NCBI GenBank assembly: GCA_030374805.1
Contig: JARGSG010000097.1
Span: forward strand, 1-64,000
Direction of reading: 5' to 3'
Source: Gracilaria gracilis
Taxonomy: Eukaryota > Rhodophyta > Florideophyceae > Gracilariales > Gracilariaceae
Length of the DNA stretch: 64,000 nucleotides
This document shows, one piece after another, positions 25,501-37,100 of this stretch. A program made the position numbers and the translations under genes. The notes beneath the pieces were generated by a model that saw nothing but the letters and a program-made list of their open reading frames with translations, was not told the DNA's origin and ran no database searches. Numbering within the stretch: position 1 is the stretch's first letter; the number at the start of each line of letters is the position of its first letter.

Positions 25501-27180
25501 ACACCAAAATACACATTCAAATGTTAACATTCGAAAAAGGGTGAAGATGACGACCTTGGGGCGCCAAATTACTACCACTGTACGAATACACCGTGCACAT
25601 GAATCCACGGGAAAATCAGCGAAATCCGAAAACCGGAACACCAAAATACGCATTCAAATGTAAACATTCGAAAAAGGGTGAAAATGACGACCTTGGATCG
25701 CCAAATTACTACCACTGTACGAATTCACCGTGCACATGAATCGACGGGAAAATCAGCGAAATCCGACAACCGGAACACCAAAATACGCATTCATATGTAA
25801 ACATTCGAAAAAGGGTGAAAATGACGACCTTGGAGCGCCAAATTACAGTCACTGTGCAAGTACACCGTGCACACGTATCGACGGGAAAATCAGCGAAATC
25901 CGACAACGGGAACACCAAAATGCGCATTCAAATGTAAACATTCGAAAAAGGGTGAAAATGACGACCTTGGAGCGCCAAATTGCAGTCACTGTGCAAGTAC
26001 ACCGTGCACACGTATCGACGGGAAAATCAGCGAAATCCGACAACCGGAACACCAAAATACGCATTCAAATGTAAACATTCGCAAAAGGGTGAAGATGACG
26101 ACCTTGGGGAGCCAAATTACTACCACTGTACGAATACACCGTGCACATGAATCGACGGGAAATTGAGCGAAATCCGACAAACGGAACACCAAAATACGCA
26201 TTCATATGTAAACATTCGAAAAAGGGTGAAAATGACGACCTTGGAGCGCCAAATTACAGTCACTGTGCAAGTACACCGTGCACACGTATCGACGGGAAAA
26301 TCAGCGAAATCCGACAACGGGAACACCAAAATATGCATTCAAATGTAAACATTCGAAAAAGGGTGAAGATGACGACCTTGGGGCGCCAAATTACTACCAC
26401 TGTACGAATTCACCGTGCACATGAATCGACGGGAAAATCAGCGAAATCCGACAACCGGAACACCAAAATACGCATTCATATGTAAACATTCGAAAAAGGG
26501 TGAAAATGACGACCTTGGAGCGCCAAATTACAGTCACTGTGCAAGTACACCGTGCACACGTATCGACGGGAAAATCAGCGAAATCCGACAACGGGAACAC
26601 CAAAATACGCATTCAAATGTAAACATTCGAAAAAGGGTGAAAATGACGACCTTGGATCGCCAAATTACTACCACTGTACGAATTCACCGTGCACATGAAT
26701 CGACGGGAAAATCAGCGAAATCCGACAACCGGGACACCAAAATGCGCATTCAAATGTAAACATTCGAAAAAGGGTAAAAATGACGACCTTGGAGCGCCAA
26801 ATTACAGTCACTGTGCAAGTACACCGTGCACACGTATCGACGGGAAAATCAGCGAAATCCGACAACGGGAACACCAAAATATGCATTCAAATGTAAACAT
26901 TCGAAAAAGGGTGAAGATGACGACCTTGGGGCGCCAAATTACTACCACTGTACGAATACACCGTGCACATGAATCGACGGGAAAATCAGCGAAATCCGAC
27001 AACCGGAACACCAAAATACGCATTCAAATGTAAACATTCGAAAAAGGGTGAAAATGACGACCTTGGATCGCCAAATTACTACCACTGTACGAATACACCG
27101 TGCACACGTATCGACGGGAAAATCAGCGAAATCCGACAACGGGAACACCAAAATACGCATTCAAATGTAAGCAGTCGAAA
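7556..27180. repeat. 137-bp satellite array, about 143 units, with higher-order repeats
   Basis: One unit is 137 bp (a few are 138) and typically contains CATTCAAATGTAAACATTCG, a GACGACCTTGG block, CCGTGCACA and CGAAATCCGACAAC. The array is head-to-tail and covers about 19.6 kb. Units fall into at least two types, one with TACTACCACTGTACGAAT and one with TACAGTCACTGTGCAAGT. Because 137 is not a multiple of three, the many short frames of about 72 and 114 codons shift at every unit, so I treat it as noncoding. Higher-order structure is clear: identical unit orders recur at about 1370 bp (10 units) around 9.4-13.9 kb and again at 15.0-17.8 kb, at 685 bp (5 units) at 22.1-23.9 kb, and at 1781 and 2466 bp (13 and 18 units) at 21.7-26.9 kb. 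The left edge joins gypsy protease DNA. The right edge decays after GTAAGCAGTCG. Confidence 0.97.
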
Positions 27181-28180
27181 ATGTAGAGCAACTGCCAATG
27201 GCAGGGACTGAAGGGGATGGCACTTATACATCCGTTGTTATTTTCCGCTGAACTTTTTACTAATATGAAGTCTATCTGTCTATTTCGCCCGGATTAGGGA
27301 TCCGCCTACGAAGGGTAGGATTTGCGTGACACGTGTGTTGCCGCACCCAATTACCGGATGCGCCGTTGCAGGAGTGCCACGGAGGTACACGTGGGTAGTG
27401 TTGGCGGGCGTGCCGGGGTACTTAGATATTTCAATGATATTTGTCAGCCGTATATAAGTGGCGGCACTTGCCGCCACTGTACGGGAAATGACCCTGAACG
27501 AGGCCTTGGCTCTAACTTGAGTTCCGCTTGCGCACGGTCTTCTAGCCCATTCCCGGGGAACACTGCCGCTTATGCGGACAAGTTATGCACCTCCGTCACT
27601 GAAAAGCACCCATCCGTCGTTACGGCCTTCTATCTACCATTCTTTCGTACACTCTTTCTGTTTTTCTGTCTTACGGCTTCCTTACACTTCGCTCTGTTGT
27701 ACAAGTTTGCCTTTGTTGTCTCGGGATTATTCCCCACTCTCACGAGTCTGTGCTTCGCAGTGCGTCTCATTTTGCTACCTTCTATCTCCCCTTTTGCTAC
27801 GGGATACGCCACTCCTATTGGATTCCATTCTGTTGGCACCCCGATTGCCACCCTCAACCTCCGTCTGTAAGTCAGGAAGAGGCCTCCCGGAGTTGCGCCC
27901 GGCACGTGTCAGCCTCATCGGAGGGTTCTACTACTGCCCTGCCCCAATAGGGAGCAAGGCTAAACACCTTGTGTGCGTAGACGCTGGCGCGGTTTGTGTT
28001 CTTTCTTTCCGTTCCCGGCTTTGCCCCACAAGTGGTCTCCCGACCTAGAATCGGCTTTCTTGCCAATATTGGTTGTAGTGGAAACCGGTGCTGGATCCCT
28101 CTGCATTGGGAGTATCCACTTTGGACCATTTCTGGAAGCGGTAATCGTTCGTTTAATTCGCCCGATTGCTTCGGCAGACT
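27181..28180 (+). mobile_element. LTR and/or leader region of the Ty3/gypsy element
   Basis: No gene is evident. The stretch lies between the satellite and the gag start. It begins with a purine-rich run (AAGGGGA, 27211-27217) immediately followed by TGGCACTTATAC, which looks like a polypurine tract abutting an LTR that starts with TG. A TATATAAG box at 27451 fits an LTR promoter. I could not fix the LTR end or the tRNA primer site; a candidate is TGGTCTCCCGACC after CCACAAG near 28030. If the reading is right, one LTR is shared by the satellite-bearing element on its left and the gag-pol element on its right. No second LTR is visible in the window. Confidence 0.5.
27451..27478 (+). promoter_or_regulatory. 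TATA box followed at once by a hairpin
   Basis: TATATAAG at 27451-27458 overlaps the start of an 8-bp inverted repeat (AGTGGCGG, six-base loop CACTTG, CCGCCACT). If this is the LTR promoter, transcripts would start about 25-30 bases downstream of the TATA box, so the hairpin lies at or just before the transcript start and acts, if at all, mainly at DNA level. Confidence 0.45.
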
Positions 28181-30199
28181 ATGACATCTCGCCGTAACAA
28201 CGGTCGCTCGAAGGCTGGGTCGGCACCTGGCCCAATTGCTGGACCACCGGAGTCATCTGGACTGGCTCAGAGCCTGCCGCCGTTACCAACGGATGTACTG
28301 ATTGTCTCGGGTTAAAACGCTCAAGCACCGGTGTCCCGGGGTCCCCGTACCAACAATCGGGCCCCACCGGCTCAAGGACCGTCTAATTCCGCACAAGCGG
28401 CTGAAGCCATGTCGTCGAGGTCCCACGAGCATACCCTCCGTGAATTAGAGGCACAAGTGCGCGTGATGCAGAACTCTCACGTGGCTCTGATTCACGACAT
28501 TACGAAACTCCGGCAACGGCTATACGAAGCCGATGTTCGGGATGTTTCGCAAGACGTCCGTGTTTTACGGTCTAATGTCAACCAGATCATGGAAGACCGA
28601 AAGGAATCGGCTGTCCTGCATGAGCAGGCAACTGATCGTTTAAACCGCTTAGCGGTCCGTTTGGAAACGGTCGAGCACACCATCATCCACGATGCTGTGG
28701 CGCCCTGCGTGCCGGTGTCCGAAGGTTCTCTGAAGTCGCACCGCTCCAAGAACCGCCATGCGGGAAAGAAGAGAAAGGTTAAATTGGAACCTGATTCGTC
28801 TTCTTCTTTATCCTCTGAGTCTGATGCCCGGGTCAGGGATTCGTCAACCGATTCTTCGGAAAGTGAGGACGAGCCCCCACGCTCTCGTGCTACCCGCTCT
28901 CGGGCCACCGAGGCCACGCACGGCGTGGCGCGGAGCCGCTCGAAAAGACGAAAGCACCTTGGACTCAAGGAACTGAAGCCGACGAATCTATTGTATCGGA
29001 ATTTGTTGTCGTACCCATATTATCGACTAGAAGACTCCAGTGGAGAAAGGACCCCTCGTGGGACTGGACGAGTAAAAGACTACATTAAGCGGCTGGAGCT
29101 CACACTGAAGCCCAATAAGTTCTCTGGGCAGGATCCAATCCTGGTGTAGGACTTTTTCGCCCGATATGTTGGGGAAGCCGATGTACTTCTGATGTCTGCG
29201 GCGCAAGCCTACATCGCACTGCCGTACTTTTTAAAAGGTATGGCCGAGGACCAGTACAACTCGGTCCGCGGATCTTCTCGTGCCTCCGAAAGAGGAGTGA
29301 CCTGTTGGCCAGAGGCTGTGCAGTACCTCCTGCGATCCTATGCTACAGGAAACGCAATTCAAGATGCCATACTCGCATTGCGCGACACGAATCAAGGACC
29401 GGAAGAGACGGAGACCGTTTATTCTACAGGGTTGAATAAGGCCTTTCACCCCTGTGGAAACGTCTACTGCGCGGCCGAGCGATGTACCATGTTTGTGGAC
29501 GGCTTGGTTCCCTCAATTAGGACTTTGGTAGCCCGTTATCGGGAGAACAAGCGCAAGATCTCCTACTTGGAGCTTGTTCAATTTGCCCAAGCTGAGGGTG
29601 ATGCGGCCCGAGCACGTGCCGGGATTAAGTGTCATACACGCCGTCTCTTCCATTTGGAAGAGAGGGATTCATCACAGCCTCAACCGAGAGGTTCAGCCCA
29701 TGCCAACTACGACAACGTGCACCTAGTGCAGAGTGACCAATCGCTGGCAACGTCGAACCTGCCATCTACGATGGGACTTACTAGCGAAGATTCGGATGCT
29801 GCTCTGTACGCCGGTAATCATGTTCCAGCATTACCAGTGCCACAATCTGGCGGATACAGCATCTCCGGTCCCGGTTGGAAGGATCCCTACCCCCCGAGAC
29901 AGGAGCGAAGGCCACCCAATGCGGATTCTCTTCGTCAGCTCATATGCCATATTTGTTACAAACATGTTCATATTTCCCCAAACTGTATGTTACTATTCAG
30001 GGAGATGGAAAAAATTGTTCTCCATTATGAGTCGTTGACGCCCGCCGAACGAGAACGTGTTCCCGACAAGTGGTACCTTCGTGCAAAGGCGGACACTCAG
30101 CCTGAAAACCCGGAACCTTCACCGCCTCATGGTGAAGCGGCAGCCGCATCTGCGAGCCCAACGGCTCCGCAAAATAGTGGCGACGCTCAGAAAAACTGA
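28181..30199 (+). pseudogene. Ty3/gypsy Gag polyprotein with two premature stops
   Basis: A single frame starts at ATG 28181 (MTSRRNNGRSKAG) and runs to TGA at 30197. It is interrupted by TAA at 28313 and TAG at 29147. The N-terminal part is Pro/Ala/Ser-rich, followed by a helical segment with heptad-like spacing (about residues 85-160), a Ser/Asp/Lys-rich linker, and a retrotransposon gag-like region (YNSVRGSSR, WPEAVQYLLRSYAT). Near the C-terminus CHICYKHVHISPNC is a perfect CX2CX4HX4C zinc knuckle for nucleic-acid binding. The homologous copy at 32-33.6 kb has TTG where this one has TAG at 29147. The frame is the same as that of pol downstream, so translation of pol would need stop readthrough rather than a frameshift. 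Confidence 0.85.
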
Positions 30200-31766
30200 G
30201 CAAGGAAGTCTCAGGAAAACTGAGCATGGGAGTCTCCTTTGAAGAAGCGGCGCAAACGAAGTCGAGCTCAACTGCGCCCGGGGGTTGCAAAGCCTCGCTC
30301 CCCGGTCACGATCCTTACGAGGAAAATGGCCAAGACAGACGTGGACTCGGAACATCTCGGTGTTCTCCGTCGCCCGTGGAAACGGGCACGCAATGTCCGC
30401 GCTCCGGATAGAGTCCTGGTCATGGCGAAACGAAACTACAACGTTTTTGCCGACCTCGGGATATCCGACCATTATATGGTTCAGCATTTATCCGTTCTTG
30501 ACACGGGTGCTGGTACAAACGTTTTGGTTCAATCTCTTATTCCGCCGCAGTTATCGTCTCAGATTCGGCCGGCCCCTCCGACCGAGATAGCGGATGCAAA
30601 CAATAGGCTCCTTTCAATCGTGGGAGTGATTGACCTGATTGTCAGGCTTGGCCGTTGCGTTGTTCGCCTGGACTTCCTAGTTTGCAAGCGTTTAGCCGCG
30701 CCGGCCATACTCGGATGTGATTTCCGCGACCATTTTGTCGAAGCAATTCGACCACGGAAAAGAACCGTCGAGCTGGAGGACGGCACAACAGTGCCAATTG
30801 TTCGGTGACCTTTACGAAAGGCTTTCAAGAAGCAAGTTCCATTGCCGATGGCCCTGCAGCCAGCGGACTCGCACCGTTCGTCGACAAAGCTCCGAGTGGC
30901 TCGGTCTATTTGCATTCCCCCGGAATCCCAGACATGGGTCACGGTCACGTCCGTGCAGCACGGCTTGCAAACCGTTCAGCCATTGCCTCTTCTTTACGAA
31001 AGGCAGAACTTGGCCCTCGCGAATGGGATTGTACTTGTTGAGCCAGAGAAGCCCTTCAGGGTATTGGTTGCTAATTTCAGCTCCTCCCAACAGAGATTGG
31101 TAAAGAACCAAGTCATTGGTTCCATGTTCCAACACCCGGTGGCTATTGTACCCACACAGGTCTCTACCGCAGAGGTTCTTGGAATCCTCGAAGCTGAGAA
31201 GGGAAGAGGGAAGAGCGCTGACGCAACCGTACCAAAGAATTCGTCGGGAGACGCTGCACCGAACTCATCGGGTAAAAAAGTTTCGAACTCGTCGAAAGAA
31301 GCAACGTCGACACTGTCGGAAGGAGGGCCAGAATCACCTGGATCTGAGAAGAAAGACCCCGTACAGGAGCTCGAGTCTCTGGACTTTACCGATGTCCCAG
31401 TGTCTCACCATGAAAAGTTACGGGATATGCTACGTGAGTTCACCCCCATGTGGGACGGTTCCCTTGGGAAAATTGGGACCACCAAACATCGGATAGAGTT
31501 GATGCCGAACACTCGGCCAATCTTGCAACACCCTTACAGGGCAGGACCGACAGCTCGGGAAGAAGAAAAGACTCAATTCGAGAAGATGCTCCGCGCCAGA
31601 GTCATTGAACCGGCCTAGTCGCCGTGGGCCTCACCCGTGATACTCGCTTCGAAACCCGATGGGTCATGGATTTTTTCTATCGATTACTGGAAGCTCAACG
31701 CGGCTACCGTCAAGGACGTGTATCTCATTCCGAGGATGGACGAATGTATCGATTCGCTAGGAAGCG
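30200..31766 (+). pseudogene. Ty3/gypsy Pol: protease and the beginning of reverse transcriptase
   Basis: Continues in the gag frame after two in-frame TGA codons created by a tandem duplication of about 21 bp (AAACTGAGCA twice, 30193-30225). The protease has LDTGAGTNVL and AILGCDFRDHF. The reverse transcriptase N-terminal part has HRIELMPNTRPI, VIEPA, SPWASPVILASKPDGSW and SIDYWKLNAATVKD. It ends with MDECIDSLGSA, just before the first catalytic Asp motif, where satellite DNA begins. Further stops are TGA at 30806 (the sister copy at 7548 has CGA) and TAG at 31616 (where the family usually has Gln in EPAQSPWASP). RNase H and integrase are missing from the window, so the element is defective. 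Confidence 0.85.
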
Positions 31767-32040
31767 CACCAAAATGCGCATTCAAATGTAAACATTCGAA
31801 AAAGGGTAAAAATGACGACCTTGGATCGCCAAATTACTACCACTGTGCGAGTACACCATGCACATGAATCGACGGGAAAATCAGCGAAATCCGACAACGT
31901 GATCACTAAAATCCGTATTCAAACATAAACATTCGAAAAAGGGTGAAGATGACGACCTTGGAGCGCCAAATTACAGTCACTGTGCGAGTACACCGTGCAT
32001 ACGCATCGACGGGAAAATGAGCGAAATCTGAAAACGGGAA
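31767..32040. repeat. Two satellite units inside gypsy DNA
   Basis: Exactly 274 bp, that is 2 x 137, in the same orientation as the main array 4.6 kb away. The left join is to the reverse transcriptase (GGAAGCG then CACCAAAATGCGC), the right join to a gag copy (AAAACGGGAAGG). The units carry a few private changes, such as GTGATCACTAAAATCC. Confidence 0.95.
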
Positions 32041-33651
32041 GGCTAAAGAGTTTTCGTTTCTTCGAAAGAAGGTGGATGATACTGCTTTGCAGGACTTTTC
32101 TGAAGATCTCCGCGTGTTGCGTGGTGATGTCGACTCCCTCTTGGTAGCTTTTGGAGGACCCACTAATTTCGTCGAGGACGTGGCTGAGAAGTTTATCCAC
32201 CTCCGCACCCGTTCGGAAACGGTGGAACAAACTGTCCTGCTTGGAGCCAATCGCACGGCTGAGCCGGTTTCTGTTTCACACCTTGACATGAAGGTCAGTG
32301 GATCCAAAACACACAAAGAGCGGAAAAACTATGACTCTGATTCTTCAGCATCTTCTTTTGACTCACGCCGGTCAATTGGGTCTAGCTCGTCGAACTCGAC
32401 TGTAGAAGAAGCCCGTCGTGGTCGTTCGTCACGCTCAAAGCGGTCATCAGCCACCCAAGGTGTGACACGCGCCTGCTCGAAGGCAACGAAGCACTCTTCA
32501 TTAAAAGAGTCGAAGCATACCAATCGGCTTTACCCGAAGCTGTTGTCATACCAGTACTACCGTTTGGAGGAATCCTCATTGGATACAACTCCCCGAGGGA
32601 CGGGGAAGGTCAAGCACTGTATCAAACGGATGCAGCTTTCGCTCCGTAATCCACTGTTTATAGGTGATGATCCCATCTTGGTGTTGGATTTTCTATCACG
32701 CTTTGTAGCGGAAGCCGGAATTCTTGGGATGAATGAAAGACAGAGGTTTGTCACTCTGCTCTATTTTCTACACGGACTCGCGAAAGATCACTACAACTCT
32801 GTAAGAGGTTCATCGCGCGACTCTGAAGGAGGGCTTATCTGCTGGCCTGAAGCAGTTCAGTACCTACTGAGGTCCTATGCTACTGTAACCGCTTTCCAGT
32901 CGGCAATCCTCGCTCTGAGAGATACCAAACAACGCCCCGGCAAAACGGAAACCGATTACTCGGTGCGTTTGAACAAGGCCTCTCACCGCTCTGGCAATGT
33001 TTATTCCGGTCAAGAGCGTTGTGCCATGTTCTTTGATGCACTAGACCCGGCTATACGGACCCTAGTGGCCCGTCACCGTGAAGAGAACCGTAAGATCACG
33101 TACTTGGAACTGATGCAGTATGCATGCTCCGAAGGCGATGCGCTACGCACATGGGTCCCGGCTAGCCGGTTGAAGTCCACTAAAGCGTTGATATTGGAAC
33201 AGGGAACCCGTCTGCGTCATTGCTGGCTGATATACTTTTCAACAAAGAGTATGATCTCGTGCTCTTTGCCCGTAGCGACGTTCTTTCAATCCCGACAACA
33301 GAGCTTCCCCCAGCCAAGGATGCCTCGTTTCAGACGGCTCCGTACGATACACTGCTGTATGTAGATTCAAACTGAGTTCGACAGCCTCGACTGTCATATG
33401 AGAACGGTGGATCCCGGGCCTCACGGCCTGGCTGGCAAGCTTTCCACCCAGCAGTGTGATTCTCGAATACTCGGAACGTCAGTGCCATCTTTGGATTGAT
33501 CTGCCACCTTTGCTATACTCGAGGGTATACTTCTCCACAGTTCGTTTCAACCATGCGTGAATGGGCACAAGCCATTGCCAACTACGAATCCCTCTCACCT
33601 GAGGGGAAGGCCTCCGTTATGATAGAATCGTCGGTGTTATCGGAATGCTAG
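32041..33651 (+). pseudogene. Second Ty3/gypsy gag copy, 5'-truncated
   Basis: The long frame 32072-33364 aligns with the gag at 28.2-30.2 kb: LQDFSEDLRVLRGDVD against the helical part, then KLLSYQYYRLEESS, HYNSVRGSSRDSE, WPEAVQYLLRSYAT and TYLELMQYA. The frame breaks soon after the GDALRTW segment (about 33150). The C-terminal part resumes in another frame at 33496 with LICHLCYTRGYTSPQF and ends at TAG 33649. In this copy the zinc knuckle has lost two ligands (H to Y and C to F). The N-terminal part of gag is missing and replaced by satellite. It is clearly older or from a different subfamily than the first copy, as the proteins are only partly identical. Confidence 0.8.
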
Positions 33652-34174
33652 TTTGGCGGTCAAAAAGGACCGAATTAAAACAAACGAAAAACTGGTGAAT
33701 TTATCCAAATTTGGAAGTGCTAATTTCCGAAAATATTTCCACCTTTCCACATGTGCTAGTTTTTTTCGAAAGAATTATTCCAAATTGTTTCCATCTTTGC
33801 TAGGTTGGATGGAAGGGAAACTAGCATACTTCTTTCGTTTATGGTAGTTTCGCAGCGCAATGTAAGTGTGTTAGTGTCCCCTACGTTCATGTATACGGGG
33901 GCGAATAGCGAGATAGACACTTAGATAGAAACTTAAATAGCTGTTTATCGAATAGTAATAGGAGTATAAAAATAGATCGTATACCTTTTCAGTTTGTGGA
34001 GATCGGTTCACTAGTCAACACCTTTCACATCAGGCATTTGTATACTAAATATATGAAACGCCTTCGAATCACGTGCAATCATCCCCACCACTCTGTCCCA
34101 CCGTCCGTGCGCCATATTACCCTCCCCGCTACGTACCCCCAATCCTTTCCAACACCCCCCCCAACCTTCCCCGC
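33652..34174. other. No gene; small AT-rich inverted-repeat unit
   Basis: ATGCTAGTTT near 33645 is repeated in inverted form as AAACTAGCAT near 33824, enclosing about 170 bp of AT-rich DNA. This could be a tiny MITE, but the termini are only 10 bp. The remainder up to 34174 shows no conserved frame. Confidence 0.4.
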
Positions 34175-37100
34175 CATGCCCAACTGCTTTGAAGGCTGCT
34201 CCTTCTTCGCCCGCACCATCCGCACCATCCCCACCATCCAAAGGCACCAGAGGAGATGCCCCAATCCCCTCAACCCAAACAAGCGTTTCCTCTCCCCAGG
34301 CGGAGGCCTCCCCCACTTCCCCCCACGCATCAAGCGTCACAAGTCTACCCCGCACCTCCATACACCTCCCCCTCCCACAAACCACCCTTTCGACAACGTC
34401 CCTATCGCAGACGACGACTCCTACCACCACCAGCAACTCTCCCTCTCCCTCCACACCCAGGACGCCTACCACATCGCCACCACCCCCGTCGGCTCCATCT
34501 CTCCCTCCCCTACTCCCCCTCCTCCCCCTTCCCTCCCCCTCCTCAAAAACCCCCACCTCGAACGCATGGTCCTCTACACCTCTTCCATCGCCTCCTCCCT
34601 CGGCCTCCGAAAGGCTGACGAACTCATCTCCCTCCTCCACGACCCCGCCTTCTCCAAATCCGCCTTCCACAACGCCGTCTCCTCCGCCTCTCAGTGTCGA
34701 AAACTTCAAACAGACCTCTTCCAACACCGAGTCAGCAACATCGGCTTCGCTCCTACCACCCTCTCCGACCCACAGCAGCTCTTCTCCACCACCATCTTCC
34801 GAAAGGACCCCATCTAGGTCCTCAAACAACAACTCGCGCTCGCACACTTCCACAACACCTTCTTCCACCCCGTCTCCCACACAACACCTTCCGGCTCTCT
34901 GGCTTTCGCCCACCCCATGGCCTCCACCCTCGGAAAAGAAGCAGTTCCCGCCCTCAAAGCCGCAATCATGCACTCCTCCAACGACTCCTGCATCTGGCAC
35001 ACCCCCGACTCCACCGGTATCGACTTCTTCATTGGTTTGGTCCAAATCTATTCCGACAAGTTCTCCACCTCCCTCAAATCCTCTTCCATCACCTCCTACC
35101 TCCTTCACATCAACCTTCTCCACTTCTCCGATGCCTTCCGTCGCAAGTCCATCACCGAACACCTCACCCTTCTCGGATACTTGCCAACCTCCTTCCTCCT
35201 AACCAACCCCTCCCAAGACCACGACTCCATCCCTCAAACCTCCTTTCACATCCCCCGCCACAACAAAATGGAACTCATTCAGCTCTCCATCTGCAACCTC
35301 CTCGGCCTCCTCCTCTCCTCCGGTCTCAACGGCTTCCCCTTCCGTGACGCCGATAGCGTTCTCCGCCAATGTCACCCAATCATCGCCAGCTACTGCGCCG
35401 ACATCCCCGAAGCAAAAGACATCCTCGCCATCTCCCACGGAACCCGCCCCCAACACCCTTGCCATAGATGCACCGTCTCCCGCACAGACCTCCCCCTACA
35501 CATTCAATCCCCTTCCCCCCGAACTCAGCACCAGACCCTCGCCGCGCGCAAATCACACTCCACTCTCCTCGAACAATCACAAGACGCTCTCCTTGCTCGA
35601 AAGCCCAGAATCTCCCGTACCACAAAGGCACCACAAACCTTGAAGCCCTCCACTCCCTCTCCCTCGCAAAGTACTCCTCCCTCTTCGAATCATACTCTCT
35701 TCTCAACATCACCCCACTCCTCTCCCCTTACAACATCTTTACCTTCGAACCACTCCACAACTTCCACCTCGGCGTCTCCAAGCTCAACAAGCTCGCCGCC
35801 ATCGAGGGACTCCGCTCAGGAGCACTCTTCACCACCACCCGTTCCTCCAAGTTCCGTCGCCCCTTCAACTTCGTCCACACCTCCATCCTCAAACATTCAA
35901 ACACCATCCTCTCCGCCATCGGAAGCACTCCCCTGCAAACAGACTCCACATCGACTTCTCCACTTCCGACAACGGCCAAACTCTCAACGGTTCCTTCACT
36001 ACCGACGGCTTGCGTGGTATGCTCGAAGCAAAAGACTACCGCACACTCTACATAATCTTCTCCTTCATCGGAGCCTTCTTCGACCGATGCTGTGACGAAG
36101 TAGATTCAGCTCCCATCACTTTCGTTTTCCCCAAGTACTCAGACCTCCTCCTCGCCTCCATGCGATACAACACCTTCACCGAATGGACCGACGCCCGCCT
36201 CACCGACCTCCACAACCAAATCCGCTCCTTCAAGCGCAAGCCGTACTCGTTCTCGGCCCCCACCACACTTCCAGCCTCAGAACCCTCAAGTTCCACCTCC
36301 TCGACCACATTGTCGAGGACATTTGCCGCTTCGGAGGCCTCCATTTCAATGATGCCGGCATATTCGAGCCCGCTTACACCCTCTTCCAGTCCCACTACTC
36401 CAAAACCTCAAAACGCAGGTCCACCGCACATTAAGAAACCATTCGTGCCATCCACCACTCTAACACCATCAAGGACTGGAATCCCGTCTCCACACACCTT
36501 TCCATAACCTCCTCCTCCCCTGGCCTCGCTTCCCCCCTCCAATCCCGAAAACCCGGTTTCGTCCGTGATGTCAAACACATCTCCTTCGCTGACCTAATCA
36601 CTGCCCACAAATTCATTCGCTCCAATCCTCACCTCCCTCACAAATCTCTTCAAGACCTTTTCCCCCCGATACCCTATCCATTCTTGCACAATTCGGAAGA
36701 GACGCCCTCCCATCCTTCATCACCATCTCTCTCGAAGTCCTACATCCCACTGACAACTCCCCCGCCCTCCATCAGGCTCGACTCACCATAGTCAACTCCG
36801 CTTACGTCGTCGGCGGTTACATCCCAACACTCGACAACTACATTGAAGAGCGGAACGAGCTCGCGCCCCAGAATCCTCCAGTCCCTCTCATCCAACGAAT
36901 TTTTGCCACCCCCTCCTTCGATACATCCAAGTCCCCAAAGTTCTCCCACATTCTCGTCGCCGGCTCCACCTCCCCCCCTCCACACCCATCGTCTGGGTCT
37001 GCAAACCCATCTCCCTTCTTCGTTTCGCCCTTCCTTCTTCAACTTCTTCTCCCAAGGAGTTCGCCTTCGTCCAGTTCATGGAACTCGTCCGACCCAGCGA

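Noticed and set aside
7556-27180. CRISPR array
   Set aside because: The units are contiguous repeats with no unique spacers of constant length, and the setting is eukaryotic.
7622-27211. Dozens of 71-72-codon minus frames and 114-codon plus frames in tandem
   Set aside because: They are the 137-bp satellite read in shifting frames. The period is not a multiple of three, every frame ends at the same unit position, and there is no start context or codon signal. Not genes.
27281-28060. Hydrophobic and Cys/Pro-rich frames in the LTR-like region
   Set aside because: No motif and wrong context (promoter and leader). Probably chance frames.
34011-35162. 383-codon minus-strand frame, Gly/Val/Glu-rich
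   Set aside because: Mirror of the C-rich transposase sense strand. No motif; the plus strand carries ordered family motifs.
34189-35202. 337-codon plus-strand frame rich in Ser, Thr and Pro
   Set aside because: Shifted reading of the same C-rich DNA. The zinc finger, YLPTSF and HPCHRC motifs are in the other frame.
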